A DNA stretch of 64,000 nt, taken from positions 124,001-188,000 of the forward strand of contig JAULBX010012210.1 of NCBI GenBank assembly GCA_032358255.1, written 5' to 3'. The stretch comes from Heterotrichella gracilis (lineage: Eukaryota; Sar; Xanthophyceae; Tribonematales; Xanthonemataceae). This document shows positions 34,512 to 45,700 of this stretch, piece by piece. A program made the translations under genes and the position numbers. The notes under the pieces were generated by a model. The model was not told where the DNA came from. It saw only the letters and a program-made list of their open reading frames with translations, and ran no database searches. The first letter of the stretch is position 1; each line of letters begins with the position of its first letter.

Positions 34512-37500
34512 ATGCGGGTGCAGCAAGAGTTTGTGAGCCTGGGCTGCAACCGGACAGTGGGCTGTTTAGACTGGGCAGAATGCGGCACTGTGGCGTATGG
34601 AGGACACAATGTAGTGGCATTCTATGACCCACAGGTTCGTCCCGTACAATCCTTCTGTCAGCTGGAATGCCGCATGCATGCATATCTTCACAACAGCTTT
34701 GGGGACTCGCTGTCTTGCTTAGTTCAATACATGCATCCTTTTACAAGTACTTCGGTGTTCAATTTTGTAACTTACCTATCTGCTGAACCAATTGTGGTGC
34801 GGCGAGAGGCGCATGCATCCGGCCAAAGGTGTGCACTTGACTGCAGGTTTCCAGGGTCGTTGGAACCATTCCAGCGCACACAGGCAGAGTGAGTTGCGTG
34901 CAGTGGCTGCCGATCTCAGGTGAAATCACAGCACTGGTTCAGTAGCTACCCGATCCATTTGACTACTAATATTGGTGTATAACCCCACTTACATCTACGC
35001 CCCCGCGCACAGGGGTGCTGTCAGATGCACAACCTGAGCGTTGGCAGGCGTTGGTGTCTGGGGCCGCTGATAACTTGCTGCATGTGTGGGTATGGTTTGG
35101 ACCTGAATGCCCTGTTCCTTGGCGACGATTGGCTACGCTTGAGGTGAGGGTGCAAAATATGCACTGCATATCAAGATGTGATATCCTGCTATCTCGTGCT
35201 TAATTATGTCCCAGTCGAATCGATGCGACACTTGTTGTATGGCACCTCTCAGAGCACATTAATCACGTAGGGACACGCTGGACCCTTGTCCGGCACTGCC
35301 GTGCTGACGCAGTCCAACGGCAGGCTCCTTCTGGTCAGCTGTGCGGGGGATGCCGAGGTGCATATCTGGGAATGCACATTGGCGGGCACAGGGCCAGATC
35401 AGCTGCAGCAGGCAAACTGGAGGCTGCGGCAGCAGGTGCATGTAGGGTTCCAGATGCAGCACTGTGCGGCAGTCAGCACAGTACCAGGCCATGATGACTG
35501 GTGAGTCTGGAGATATTAGGAACCTGTAGACATGAAGAGAACGCGATGGAACTCATATGTTGTCACATGGAGCATGCCAAGTAATGGCATGTTTGGTGAT
35601 TAGACGATGGGTGGCTTGGACGTTGAACACATCCTGTGTAAAACTGCAGGATCGTGCTGGCCTTGGGCGGCGTAGATGGCGCAGTCCGGCTGCTTGTGTG
35701 TGAGCCGGGCGGCGAGTTCAAACAGGCATGCAAGCTCACAGGCCATCAGGACTGGGTGCGCTCAGTGGCTTGGACAAGAGATGGTAAGCACTTGGTATTC
35801 AATGGTATGCTGGCCGTGTCATGCCCCATACTCCACGTCATTGTAATGGTTGACCAGCGCAGCTTGAAATTTGATTGCTTTAATGCTTTCATGCATGGTA
35901 GTTGCCAACCAAGTCCGGGTTGTGACTTGCAGGGGACCGCCTCCTGCTTGCGAGTGCATCGCAAGACAAGTACGTGCGGCTATGGGCTTTGGCACCAGAA
36001 GCTGCCAGCAGCGAGGAGGAAAATCAGTCTACTTCAGTATCGTTCATCACGCGGTGAGTTGCTGGCACTGATCGTTAAACCCCCAATAGTTAGTTAGTTA
36101 CATGCATTCCAGCAATACAGCCAGATTAGCAGTCGGTCTTGCATATGCGGCGCCACGAATTCCTCTTATGGCCAACCCCCAATGCACACCTCTTATGGCC
36201 ATCAGATGTGTAAACAAATCCTGCCAACAAATACTCCTGTCATACTCTGACTGAAGGGTCGTCACATATTTTTAAGTTGTGAGTCGCATGTACAGCCGAT
36301 GAGCAGGCAACCTTGCGCATGGCGCGCCAAGCATTCTATGGATATTGCGTGATTCACAGTCGGGGCGCATGTGAGATGAAGGAGCTGTCTGCAGGACAGC
36401 CATTTTGTTTGTCATTGTGAATTTTGCTGCCAATCATCAAAATCTTGCACGCGACTTGCTTCCCCATTTGTAACAGGTATGCCCCTAAGCCGCGGCTCAT
36501 GTTGGCCTCGGTGGCTTATACTGCCAGCCTGGACTCATTGCTGATTGGGCACGAGGACTGGGTGCACTGCGTGGCATGGCAGCCACACCCCAGCGCAGTG
36601 GATGGGGAGGCTCAGCCCCTGTGCCTGCTGTCAGCATCAATGGACCGAACAATGATGCTCTGGCGGCCGGAATCAAGTAGCGGTGAGTATACTGGGCCAT
36701 TGCACCAGGAGCGAGCGCTATGCTGTTGTCATGCATGGCTGTACGTGGCACAAAATAGTTCCACACTAAATAACGAGCCAAGGTGAGATCGGCATGTTAT
36801 TTGACACTTTGCAATTGCTCAATGGAAAATGGTGCCTTATATCATCTCATCTGACTCACAGGGCTGTGGATGGCCGAGGAGAGTGTGGGTGATGCTGGGC
36901 CGTCCAGCCTGGGCTACTACACCTGCGGCTGGCGGCCTGATGGAGATGCACTGGTGGCACATGGCTACACAGGCGCGTTGCATGTGTGGCAGAGAGAGGG
37001 ACCAAAAGGGGCCTGGCTGCCGCAGAAGGCAGTGGGTGAGTGTGCAGGAGGAACGAATTTGCAGTACCTGTGTCATGTCCTGATGTTTGATACAGGCAGA
37101 CAAGGCAACATGCATCTTTGGGTTCAAATCTAGGGTGTATTGTTGCCTCAGGCATGCAATGATGTTATTTCGTGGCGCATGTGGTAGATGGCACATTTAA
37201 CATGTGATATGTTAGCCACAGCATTGCCCATGTCCTGCCCTTTTCTACTATCATGCAGGTGGCCATTATGGTGCTGTGGTGGACATGTGCTGGGGCCTTG
37301 ATGGGGCCTGCCTGCTGACCGCCAGCACAGATCAAACCCTCCGTCTCACCACCGAGTTCCAAGGGGAGTGGTGTGAGCTTGCACGGCCACAGGTGTGTTC
37401 TTTATCCTCTAGTTGTGTGGTGATCATAATACGGTACATAGAGCATTTCACATTCTTGCTGCTTGACTGCAATCCATGGTGTAGTCCACGGATCGCATGG

Positions 37501-39762
37501 CATTGGATGAAGGCTAGGACATTACCTTCCACAGCTACAACAGCGTCATTATGCCTGCTTGCAGGTACATGGGCATGACTTCACATGCCTTGCTGCCGTA
37601 CCCGCCCCTCTTTCCAGCGGCTACTGTTACGCCAGCGGGTCAGAGGAGAAGGTGATCAGGGTGTTTGAATCACCCCAGGCATTCTTGGAAACCCTTGCCA
37701 TTGCCAGGGGCCAAGAGCTGGAAGCTAGTACTTCAAACAAGGTGGGTGAGATATTTCAAGGAATTGGACTTGACATGATGGGTGCACGCCCGTCACGAAG
37801 TTGTACCATGGATAAACAACTATTCATTGTACTTCAGGCATGTGCCTTCTGCTATACAGACATGCAATCTGGAACGCATTGCAGAAGGATGTAGCACAGA
37901 CCAGCTCATGCCTTGCCTTGCTGCACAGGAGCGAGCATTGGGCGCTGCTGTGGCAGCATTGGGCCTGTCCAACAAAGCGGTGTACACCACGGATGCGGCA
38001 AATGGTGGGGTGGGAAGTGGAGCAGCTGGTGGCGGCGGGTACACAGAAGGGCCGGATATGGCTCCTAATGCCATGCCATCAGTGGTCGCAGGTGGGATTT
38101 GCACTGTGCATGGCTTCCATAGGGATAAGCCTCCCGTGCCATGCAGTTTGCTGTGATCTCTACTCTGCAGGGTGAGGTTGGGGCTGCGAGTCATTTGAAT
38201 GGTGCCAGAGGCTTGTCAACCTTCACACATAATGTACAGTGGCAGCATGAAGCTCATTTTGCATATATTTGCTGCATTTCTTCTGATTGTGATGGACTGC
38301 CTGCGCAGGTGCACCATTGGAGGAGCACTTAGCACAGAACACACTTTGGCCTGAAGTTCACAAATTGTATGGCCATGGCAATGATCTGTTTGCGCTGGGT
38401 GCACACCCAACTGGCCAGTTTGTTGCATCAGCATGCAGCGCCAAATCAGCTTCCACAGCCGGCATCTGGATCTGGGATACAACAAATTGGACACCTGCAG
38501 GTGTGTTGTGCAGGTGCATGATTTGTACATGCAAATTACACTGGCTTGTCCAATGCATGCGAAGGTCTTTCAATTTTTGCTGCTGCATTCGAATGCAGAT
38601 ATAACGTGTCTCATGTTGTCCATGTGAGTTATAGCTGCCCTTCATGTGGTCACCCTGTAGCATCATCAAAACTGAGACCATTGGATTACACTGTCAATGA
38701 CAAGCATGGCAATTGTGATTGTGCAGGTCAGCTGCCAGGGCACAATTTGACTGTCTCCCAGCTGGAGTTCTCGCACAATGGCGACATGCTGCTGTCTGCG
38801 TCTAGGGACAGGACCTGCATTGTTTACAAGCGGCAGACAGAAGGTGCGAGCAGCATGTGCATGGAGATGTGGCTGCTGGAATGTCGATGCATGTGATCAG
38901 AATGGGCGTTTTTGCTGCAATCGGGTGCATGGAGCGTTGTGTGAGAACCAGGTGTTATTAGCATCTTTAGGTTGCATGGCATTCTCAAACAATTAAAGAA
39001 GCAAATGGACTCTATTTTAGGTCCAGCCCCATATGCGCTGTGGAGCAGAGTGAAAGGTCACACTCGCATCGTGTGGGGCATCTCCTGGTCGCCAGATGAC
39101 TGCTACTTTGCATCCGCATCTCGGGACAACCATGTCAAGATTTGGAAAATCACTGAGCATGGCGCTCGGGATCAGCCAGCTTTGTCACTGCCAACTTTCC
39201 CAACTGCTGCAACCAGCGTTGCTTTTGCTCCAGAGGTCTCCTTGAACATTGATGGCACACGCACGTATGTGCTCGCGGTGGGTTTGGAAGATGGATTGGT
39301 TCAGGTAGGGGCGATATTTGATCAAAGTGGCTATCCTCTTGAGCAGCGATGGGTTTAACGAGCGGTGATGTGTTTTCTACTGAGCGTTGAATGGTTCCAT
39401 ACTTTCCGGTGCAAGCTGCTGTCCCAATTAGCATTACTACACATAGTGCAATGTATCCTTTGTTGCATTGGGTGTCTCAAAGTGCATGTGACCAGGACAT
39501 CCTCTTGGTGTAGGTCTGGCAACTCACAGTAGCAGGAACAGGCTTTGTAGCTGCATCCCAGCTGTGGCAATCCCCTGAGCATGAGCGGCATTGCTCGGCA
39601 GTGAGGCGCACTGCCTGGAGGAAGCTAAGCGAAACCAAGCAAGCTGCCAGTGGTGTGGACCTGGCAACCAGCACTGCAAGCAGCCTCCAGGGGGCAGTGT
39701 GTGCAGTGCAGCTTGCAACTTGCAGTGATGACCACTCAGTGCGCTTGTACTCTTTGTTCTGA
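34512..39762 (+). CDS. ELP2: Elongator complex protein 2 (WD40 protein)
   Basis: This is a double beta-propeller scaffold subunit of Elongator, which installs the cm5-type modification on wobble uridine of tRNAs in the cytosol and affects transcription. Fifteen exons join in phase to 835 aa: 34512-34634, 34847-34919, 35013-35143, 35271-35500, 35650-35783, 35933-36053, 36477-36682, 36862-37035, 37259-37392, 37565-37741, 37929-38091, 38309-38500, 38727-38843, 39021-39304, 39514-39762. WD-type blades are seen in LTGHQDWVRSVAWTRDG, LLLASASQDKYVRLWAL, LIGHEDWVHCVAWQPHP, LLSASMDRTMMLWRPESSSG, GHYGAVVDMCWGLDG, LPGHNLTVSQLEFSHNGDML and VKGHTRIVWGISWSPDD followed by SASRDNHVKIWKI. The segment LWPEVHKLYGHGNDLFALG is diagnostic for ELP2. 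The protein is complete and of normal length. Intron 6 contains a repeat also found in RFC1. Confidence 0.93.
36086..36166 (+). repeat. Dispersed intronic repeat, copy 1
   Basis: This roughly 80-bp stretch in ELP2 intron 6 starts with ATAGTTAGTTAGTTA and contains a 31-bp core beginning GCATTCCAGCAATACAGCC. The core is identical to a stretch at 61066-61150 in an RFC1 intron. Both copies continue with similar TTGCA.ATGC.GCGCCACG sequence and fade at CTCTT. The orientation relative to the host gene differs between copies. Confidence 0.8.
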
Positions 39763-40174
39763 CCTTGTGACCCGGTGAACATTTTTGCAAAACTCTCTGC
39801 AGCGTGTGGGGCTGTCATACAGCCCAGCTGTGTAAAACCTCTGCAGCCGCAGTACGGCGGTGGTGTTGGTTTGTTACAGTATGGGCTGACACAAGCCTAG
39901 TCGGCTGATAGTTGGGCAGCACCCTAGTAATGGTACATAAGCATATAATATGGAACCCAATGCAGTTGGGAAGGCAGAAAGCTGTGCCACACGGCTAGCA
40001 CACTGCTAACTACCACCTGTAAGTTCAACGCAGACAGGAAACTGGTGCTTTGCAAAACGACAACGAGAAAGGTTTTCTGCCCTTGACAACTTCAAGCTCA
40101 CTTAACCAAAAACTCAGAGGCACATGAGTGTTGGAAAATACAGCTTATTGCTCTCTATAAGCCTTGTGAACAAC
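39763..40174. other. Convergent spacer between ELP2 and the 95-aa protein gene
   Basis: This 412-bp stretch between two 3' ends has no coding exon or notable repeat. Confidence 0.4.
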
Positions 40175-40929
40175 TTATAGGCTGGGAAGGTCGCCAGCGT
40201 TCTTGACCGTTGCAGGGATGTTGTTCCTGAAGGGGTTCATGAAAACTGGTTCCCCTGCCTCACGCTCCTGCAGCAGAACCAGCAGGTTTGGTGTGAGATA
40301 GTTTCCCGTTAGGTGCAATCATTATACACTGTGATGATGTTGATGGTGGTGTACACTGTCATGTGAGGTAGTTTCCCGTTGGGTGCTGGTGCTTACACTG
40401 TGATGACAAACACCATGCCCAGCAACAATGTGTCTCTGTGGGTGCCTTGTGAGGTGGTTTCCATGAAGCTTTCTGTAAGACCTAAGAGATGCTGCAGGTA
40501 CCCAGCGACAGCTGCAGGACGAAAGCAGCAAGCAAAGCACAACCCAGCGTGCGGTTGGACACAACTATCCTGCCCTTCCATGCCATGCATATGCACTTGC
40601 CTTGCTTTGGTTCATAATCCGGGTTGCCTCGGCCCACTCCTTGTTCTGGGACAACACAGGAGGCATCCTGTGGTGCATGTAGTACCAAATCACTGCGGAG
40701 GCTCCGAATATGCCCGCCATAGGTGGAAAGACCTTGCTGAAAGGTGCGAGCGTCATGGTGCTAGTTTGGCTACCCCACCAAGATGCACAGCGTCTGAAGG
40801 AATGGGACCTCACACCCACAGCGACGTAAGACAGAACTAGTGACCACAACCAGTGCATGCCTGCATTTACCTGCCAAAAGATGGCTTAATGAAGGCTTCA
40901 GGTGACGTGCCGGTCAAGGGGGGAGCCAT
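40175..40929 (-). CDS. Small single-span membrane protein, respiratory-subunit-like
   Basis: Three exons (40929-40871, 40736-40601, 40267-40175) give 95 aa. The sequence starts MAPPLTGTSPEAFIKPSFG. It then has one membrane segment (VFPPMAGIFGASAVIWYYMH), a polar stretch (QNKEWAEATRIMNQSKERE) and the end FMNPFRNNIPATVKNAGDLP. Short N-terminus, one helix ending in Trp-Tyr-Tyr, then a hydrophilic tail: this is the layout of supernumerary subunits of mitochondrial respiratory complexes or ATP synthase. That idea comes from architecture only and I cannot name a family. The second intron uses a GC donor (AAG/GCAAGT) with an AG acceptor, and also contains direct repeats. The gene is head-to-head, 289 bp away, with the CCHC/WW gene. 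Confidence 0.7.
40290..40462. repeat. Direct repeats in intron 2 of the 95-aa protein gene
   Basis: Two imperfect copies of about 45 bp lie about 70 bp apart (about 40292-40337 and 40362-40406). Both start TGTGAG(A/G)TAGTTTCCCGTT and end ACACTGTGATGA. A third partial copy (TGTGAGGTGGTTTCC) lies at about 40448-40462. Confidence 0.65.
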
Positions 40930-41218
40930 TTCCTGCCCGTTGCAAAGTGGCAACCAAGTTTGTTTGGGGTTAAATGGAACCATGTTCAGTCAGACGCTGT
41001 CCATTACTGCTTCCTGGGTTGTACCAAAGCCGTACCATTGCCTCCGACTGCTTTGTAACGTGTCTTCAACGGTGTGCATCACTTTCCAGCCTTTGCATGC
41101 ATATTGGGTGCCCAACAAAAGGTCAGGTTGCCCGCCCATAGGCTCTGCTGGTTTTGTACACCTGAATCAGCCACTACACTTTTAATTTGTTTGGTGGTCT
41201 GGTCATAGTTGAGTCAAA

Positions 41219-42057
41219 ATGGAGATGCACCATAAACTACGGAGGGATCCCAACTGGCATCCGAATGCATGCAACATTTGTGGGCAGGTAAACCATCATA
41301 TTGGTTGCACAGAATATTGCATGCCCGCGGCGCTTGTTGTGAACTGTTTTGCAGCCTCAAAATTGCCCGAGCTTGCCTTGTGTCCACCCCTGATGTACTG
41401 CTGTGTGGGGGAATGCAGTTGGGACACCAGGCCGCACAGTGCACAACTGGAACCATCAACTGGAAGCAGATCTACGGGGAGGACTCATTCATATTGAAGC
41501 CACCCATATACTCGTCTGAGTACGATGCCCTCACCAAGAAGAAGCCCATTGACGTGGAGGACCTGGAGAAGCGGGCTAGGGAGTATGCCAAGGTAGGCCT
41601 GCACCCCTGCCAACCTGCACCTCTTGGGGCACACGCTTGGCATCTGTGTGCTTAGACTGTCCCGTCTGTTGCAGATGCGGTCACAGTCGATGGGGATAGA
41701 CTACAACGACATGACCAAGAGGGCCCAGGCGATGCTTGGCCAGGCGCAAGAAGAAGCCAGTGCAGCAGGCGAGGCAGCTAGCGCACCTGCCGCAGACGGT
41801 AAGCCTCCTGCCACTTTTTAATAATTTTCCAGAGTGCTGCCTTGAGCCAGGTTGGCAACTTCCAGAACGCTCTGCCACAATTGCTGACTTTCTGTGCGCG
41901 CTGTGCAGGCCAAGGCCCTGCTGCGCCCCCAGCAGCGGCCCCCTTGCCAGAGGGGTGGTCTTCCACTGTCGATGCGCAGGGCCGCACCTACTTTTGGCAT
42001 AAAGAGACCAAGAAGACCATGTGGGACCGGCCAACAGCAGAGACTCCCATACAGTGA
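41219..42057 (+). CDS. CCHC zinc-knuckle and WW-domain protein
   Basis: Four exons (41219-41287, 41419-41592, 41675-41798, 41909-42057) give 171 aa. The N-terminus has a zinc knuckle assembled across an intron (CNICGQLGHQAAQC, a C-x2-C-x4-H-x4-C pattern). A conserved stretch follows (TINWKQIYGEDSF, then KPPIYSSEYDALTKKKPIDV), then a coiled segment and an Ala/Pro linker. The C-terminal WW domain reads LPEGWSSTVDAQGRTYFWHKETKKTMWDRP with both signature Trp residues and the terminal Pro. CCHC plus WW suggests an RNA-processing factor that recognises RNA and a proline-rich partner, as in plant spliceosome-associated proteins. The exact family is not named. The frame is complete. Confidence 0.8.
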
Positions 42058-42743
42058 CTGTCTGCTGTACCAGAGCTAGGTGCTCGTGTCTTGGTGAAAC
42101 TTCACGCAGCAACTCAAGTTTGGCAGCTTGACCAGTGTTTTCGTGAGCTTGCAGACCATGAGGAGGATGCCCGAGGGTTGTGCGGTCTCTGCAAGCAATG
42201 GATAGGCAGGGCCAGCAGTCCCAAATTTGCTGTGTGTGTGACTGTATTGGGCATCAGTCTTGTGGTATGTGTCTGGCTGGTCTTCTGTGGCGTTTCCCTT
42301 CCTTTCTATGTATTGTCCCAGTTTCCTGTTACATGTGGAAGTTGTGCAGACTCATTGTTGATCTGGCTTGGGAAATTCACATTGCTGAGACTTGTGTGAA
42401 CGTGTTCTACAGTGTGATAGTGTAAATCAGCAAAATCTTATTACAATTTGATATTCATTCATTTTCTTGGGTCTGTCCATGGCCTGTGACTTGTAACTAA
42501 ATGTCAGATTCCGAGGTTGCACTTGAATGCGGTGCCCTGGTGCAAGCCACCTTAACTCCGCCTCTGTGCATCCCCTTCCTTTCTGAGAAATTTTTGAACT
42601 AAAGAACCACATGTGGCGCATGCCGCTGCTTCAAAATCACGCGCACGGTATAATGGGCCCCAAGCACTCGAGAACAAGCTGTCCAAGCACAATGTAAAAG
42701 AATCCTTATAATAATACATGCGGCGAAGCAGTTCAGCATCCCA
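42058..42743. other. Convergent spacer, no gene seen
   Basis: This 686-bp stretch between the 3' ends of the CCHC/WW gene and the RAP-domain gene shows no supported exon or repeat. Confidence 0.4.
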
Positions 42744-45700
42744 TTACGAGGCCTCTGCATCCACCAGAGCTTTGCTGACGAGCTGCCGCAGACCTGCTGG
42801 GCTGCGAATGCTTAACACGTCTCCTCTGTGCACCACAGCCATAGCCGCACACCGCTGCTCCAGCAGCCTCTGCACAAACAGCGCATGACCCACCAGCCCT
42901 CCCCGGCCACCCTCTGGCTGCGAGCCCACCAGCACATGTGTCGGCTGCGCCACCAGCACCCCTACGCGCCGCCCCTTGCCAGCAACCATGTACAGGTCCA
43001 CGCGCGGGAGCATGCGCCACGTGCGCACCTCTGCCAGCTGGTGCAGCTGTGCAAGCACCTCGGCCTTGGCAGCCTGCTGCAGCTTTACTGCCCCAGCGTC
43101 GCCAACCCGGTCCCTGGTCCAAAACGCCTGGCGGCCTGCCACTGGAGAGCCGCTGGTGTACTTTGCATTCAGCGATGCGCTCAGCCCTTGCAGGTCCTCC
43201 GGGTTGCCATCAGTTGGCAGCGGGGCGCCCCGCAGCAGCAGGTACGCTTCCGCCAGCATGTCCAACAGGCACGGATCACGCGGGACCGTGAGCGGCAGCT
43301 GCAGCAGGCGCTGAAGCAGCACGCGCGTGATGGTGTGGCCCTGGTGCTTGACCATGCACAGGGACCAGGTGAGCAGGACCAGGTCATGGGCAGACAGCAC
43401 CTGCAGCGGGGAGAGGTTAGGTTGGCTGCCGGTGGCAAGCGCGGTAACATTGTGCGTATCGGATACAGAGGATGCTGGTGTGGGGGCAGTCAACAAACAG
43501 AATGGCTGCACAACCAGGGACATGGTTGCCTGGCTTATTGTCAATTGCTAGTTGCCAGTTGCCAATTGTTGCTGTGCAATGTACAAGGTCAATGGCCATT
43601 GACGAAATGGCGATCAAACATGCAGCAGCTGCCGATCCTCACCTTATCCCTCCCCGTGTTGACCAACAAGCGCTCCAACAGCTCGTCTGCAATGGTCATT
43701 ACTCTGCTGCCTGGCACTGGGTAGCCGATGTTGGCCAGGCCCCACAGCGTGCCGGTGAGCAGGCTGGCTGAAGCCAGGTGCAGCGTGCCCCGCAACTGGG
43801 ACACCAGGTCATCCAGCAGGGCATCCGGCCTGTGCAGCAAAAGCATGCATCAGCACATGTCAACGACATTGGGCAATTGGGCACTGGTTAGGGTTTTCCA
43901 ACAAGATCAGAACCAAACGTAACATTCCTGTGCTGGTATTTGCTCTGATTGCAGTCGTGCATGCACTAATGTTCAGGTGGGTGATAGGATGGTTAGGTAC
44001 AGGTGCAGCTACTATAGAACCCGTGCAACTTCACCTAGATGCATGTGTAATTTGCCATGCTGCACTCTCATGCAAGTGATGCGCAATGGTTAATGGGAAT
44101 GCACTACAGCAGTGAACATTGTGTTCAGGCCCAGGACCCACCTAAAGCGCAGCCCACCGCATGCCATGCACAGCGTGCACAGCATAGCTCCATCAAGCTC
44201 CTCGATCCTGCCATGGATGTGCGCCGCCATGGACTCCAGCAGCGCCACCGGTGGGTCGATGCCGCTATGTGCATATGCCCACAGCAGGTTGACAGCCTCA
44301 GCGGGTTTGAAGTCCGACACGCACTGCTGTCCTGCACTTGCCACTGCCTGCATTGCATCAAGGCATGCAGATTGAAGGCCGTTCCATAAAGATCATTGCA
44401 GACCATATGCCTGAAAAAGTGCCAACCGTGACAAATCCCACATGCAGCTACGCCTGGTCCACCAGCCCCACACATGTGCCTTGCAGCACCCATAACCTGG
44501 ACAGCAATGAGATGAATTTCCACAGCGACTCTCACCTCAAACAGCCCTGGGTGCGGGCAGCCTAGCTTGGCATATGCAAACACCAGGTTGGATAGCGCTT
44601 GTGGTGGGAAGGGCGCCTTGTGAAGCTGCACAACAGCCTCGCCGGCCAGTGCCACCATCATGGCTGGGTTGTGGTGGTGCAGGCGGGCCATACCCCAAGC
44701 CAAGTTGGACAGAGCCTGCAGCGCCACGGCGCGGGAGGGTCATAAGCATTGCCACACAGGCTTTGGGAAGGGGAGAGCTACAAAAGTCTGGCAAGGCGGC
44801 ACTGTGAGCATGCCCATGCTATGCCCAGCCACCGTACGCAAGACATGCCGCATGCAGTGAAAACTGGCATGCCATTATGTAAAAATCACGTTGTCAACCT
44901 TGCTGTATTGCAGAATTTACCATGCCTGAGTGGACAAGGATGTGGTACAAGAGTGTAGGTAGCGCATCCATGTCACTCACCTGGGGTTCAAACTCCGCCA
45001 TGCGCAGCGCGGCTAGTTGAGAGATGGCCTGCAGCAGCTGGCCTGGGTGATGCTCCAGCGTGGCAAATGCCCATGTGATCATGGACAGGCCCTGGGGGGT
45101 GAACTCGAGCAGCAGGACCAGCGCACGCGCTGTCAGCGCATCCATGAGTGAGCCAGCGCCACCCTCGGGGAGACCTCTGCGCCGCAATCAGCTTGCATCA
45201 GCATCGCCTTGCATTACATATTTTCAGCATAGATCTACAGCACCAGCTGGGAATGGATTGCAGGTACAGCATCAAGCCTTTGGACCCTTACAAGTGAGTT
45301 CCCTCTGATCAAGCAACCTCCCTTGCCGGCAACTTGATATTCACCCTTTTCATGTAATGTCTGGTCCAGAAGCATCTCGAAAAACTTTAAAAAGCACGAA
45401 TAAAAAGCGGTCAAACTTGTTGCTACATTTTAAAGCCGATTGTGCACCATGGCCTTACCTTGACGGGTGGACTCCCATCCGCGCATAGCTCCACATGATG
45501 GACGCCAGCGCATGTGCCCCGGCGGCACCCATGTCACCCGCAACCCGCTCAGTGATGGCATCCAGCAGCTCATGTGGGGTGTGGCCCAGGGTGGCATATG
45601 CCCACAGCACCATGGCCACCTCCTGCATGTCATAGCCATGCACGCTGTCCCGGATGACGTGGGTGGCCTCGTCAAGCAGGAAACCTGCAGGCCAGCATGC

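Noticed and set aside
42828-43724. Long plus-strand open frame of 298 codons
   Set aside because: It is antisense to the last RAP-domain exons. His/Gln/Arg-rich composition and a lack of motifs mark it as a shadow of GC-biased codons on the other strand.
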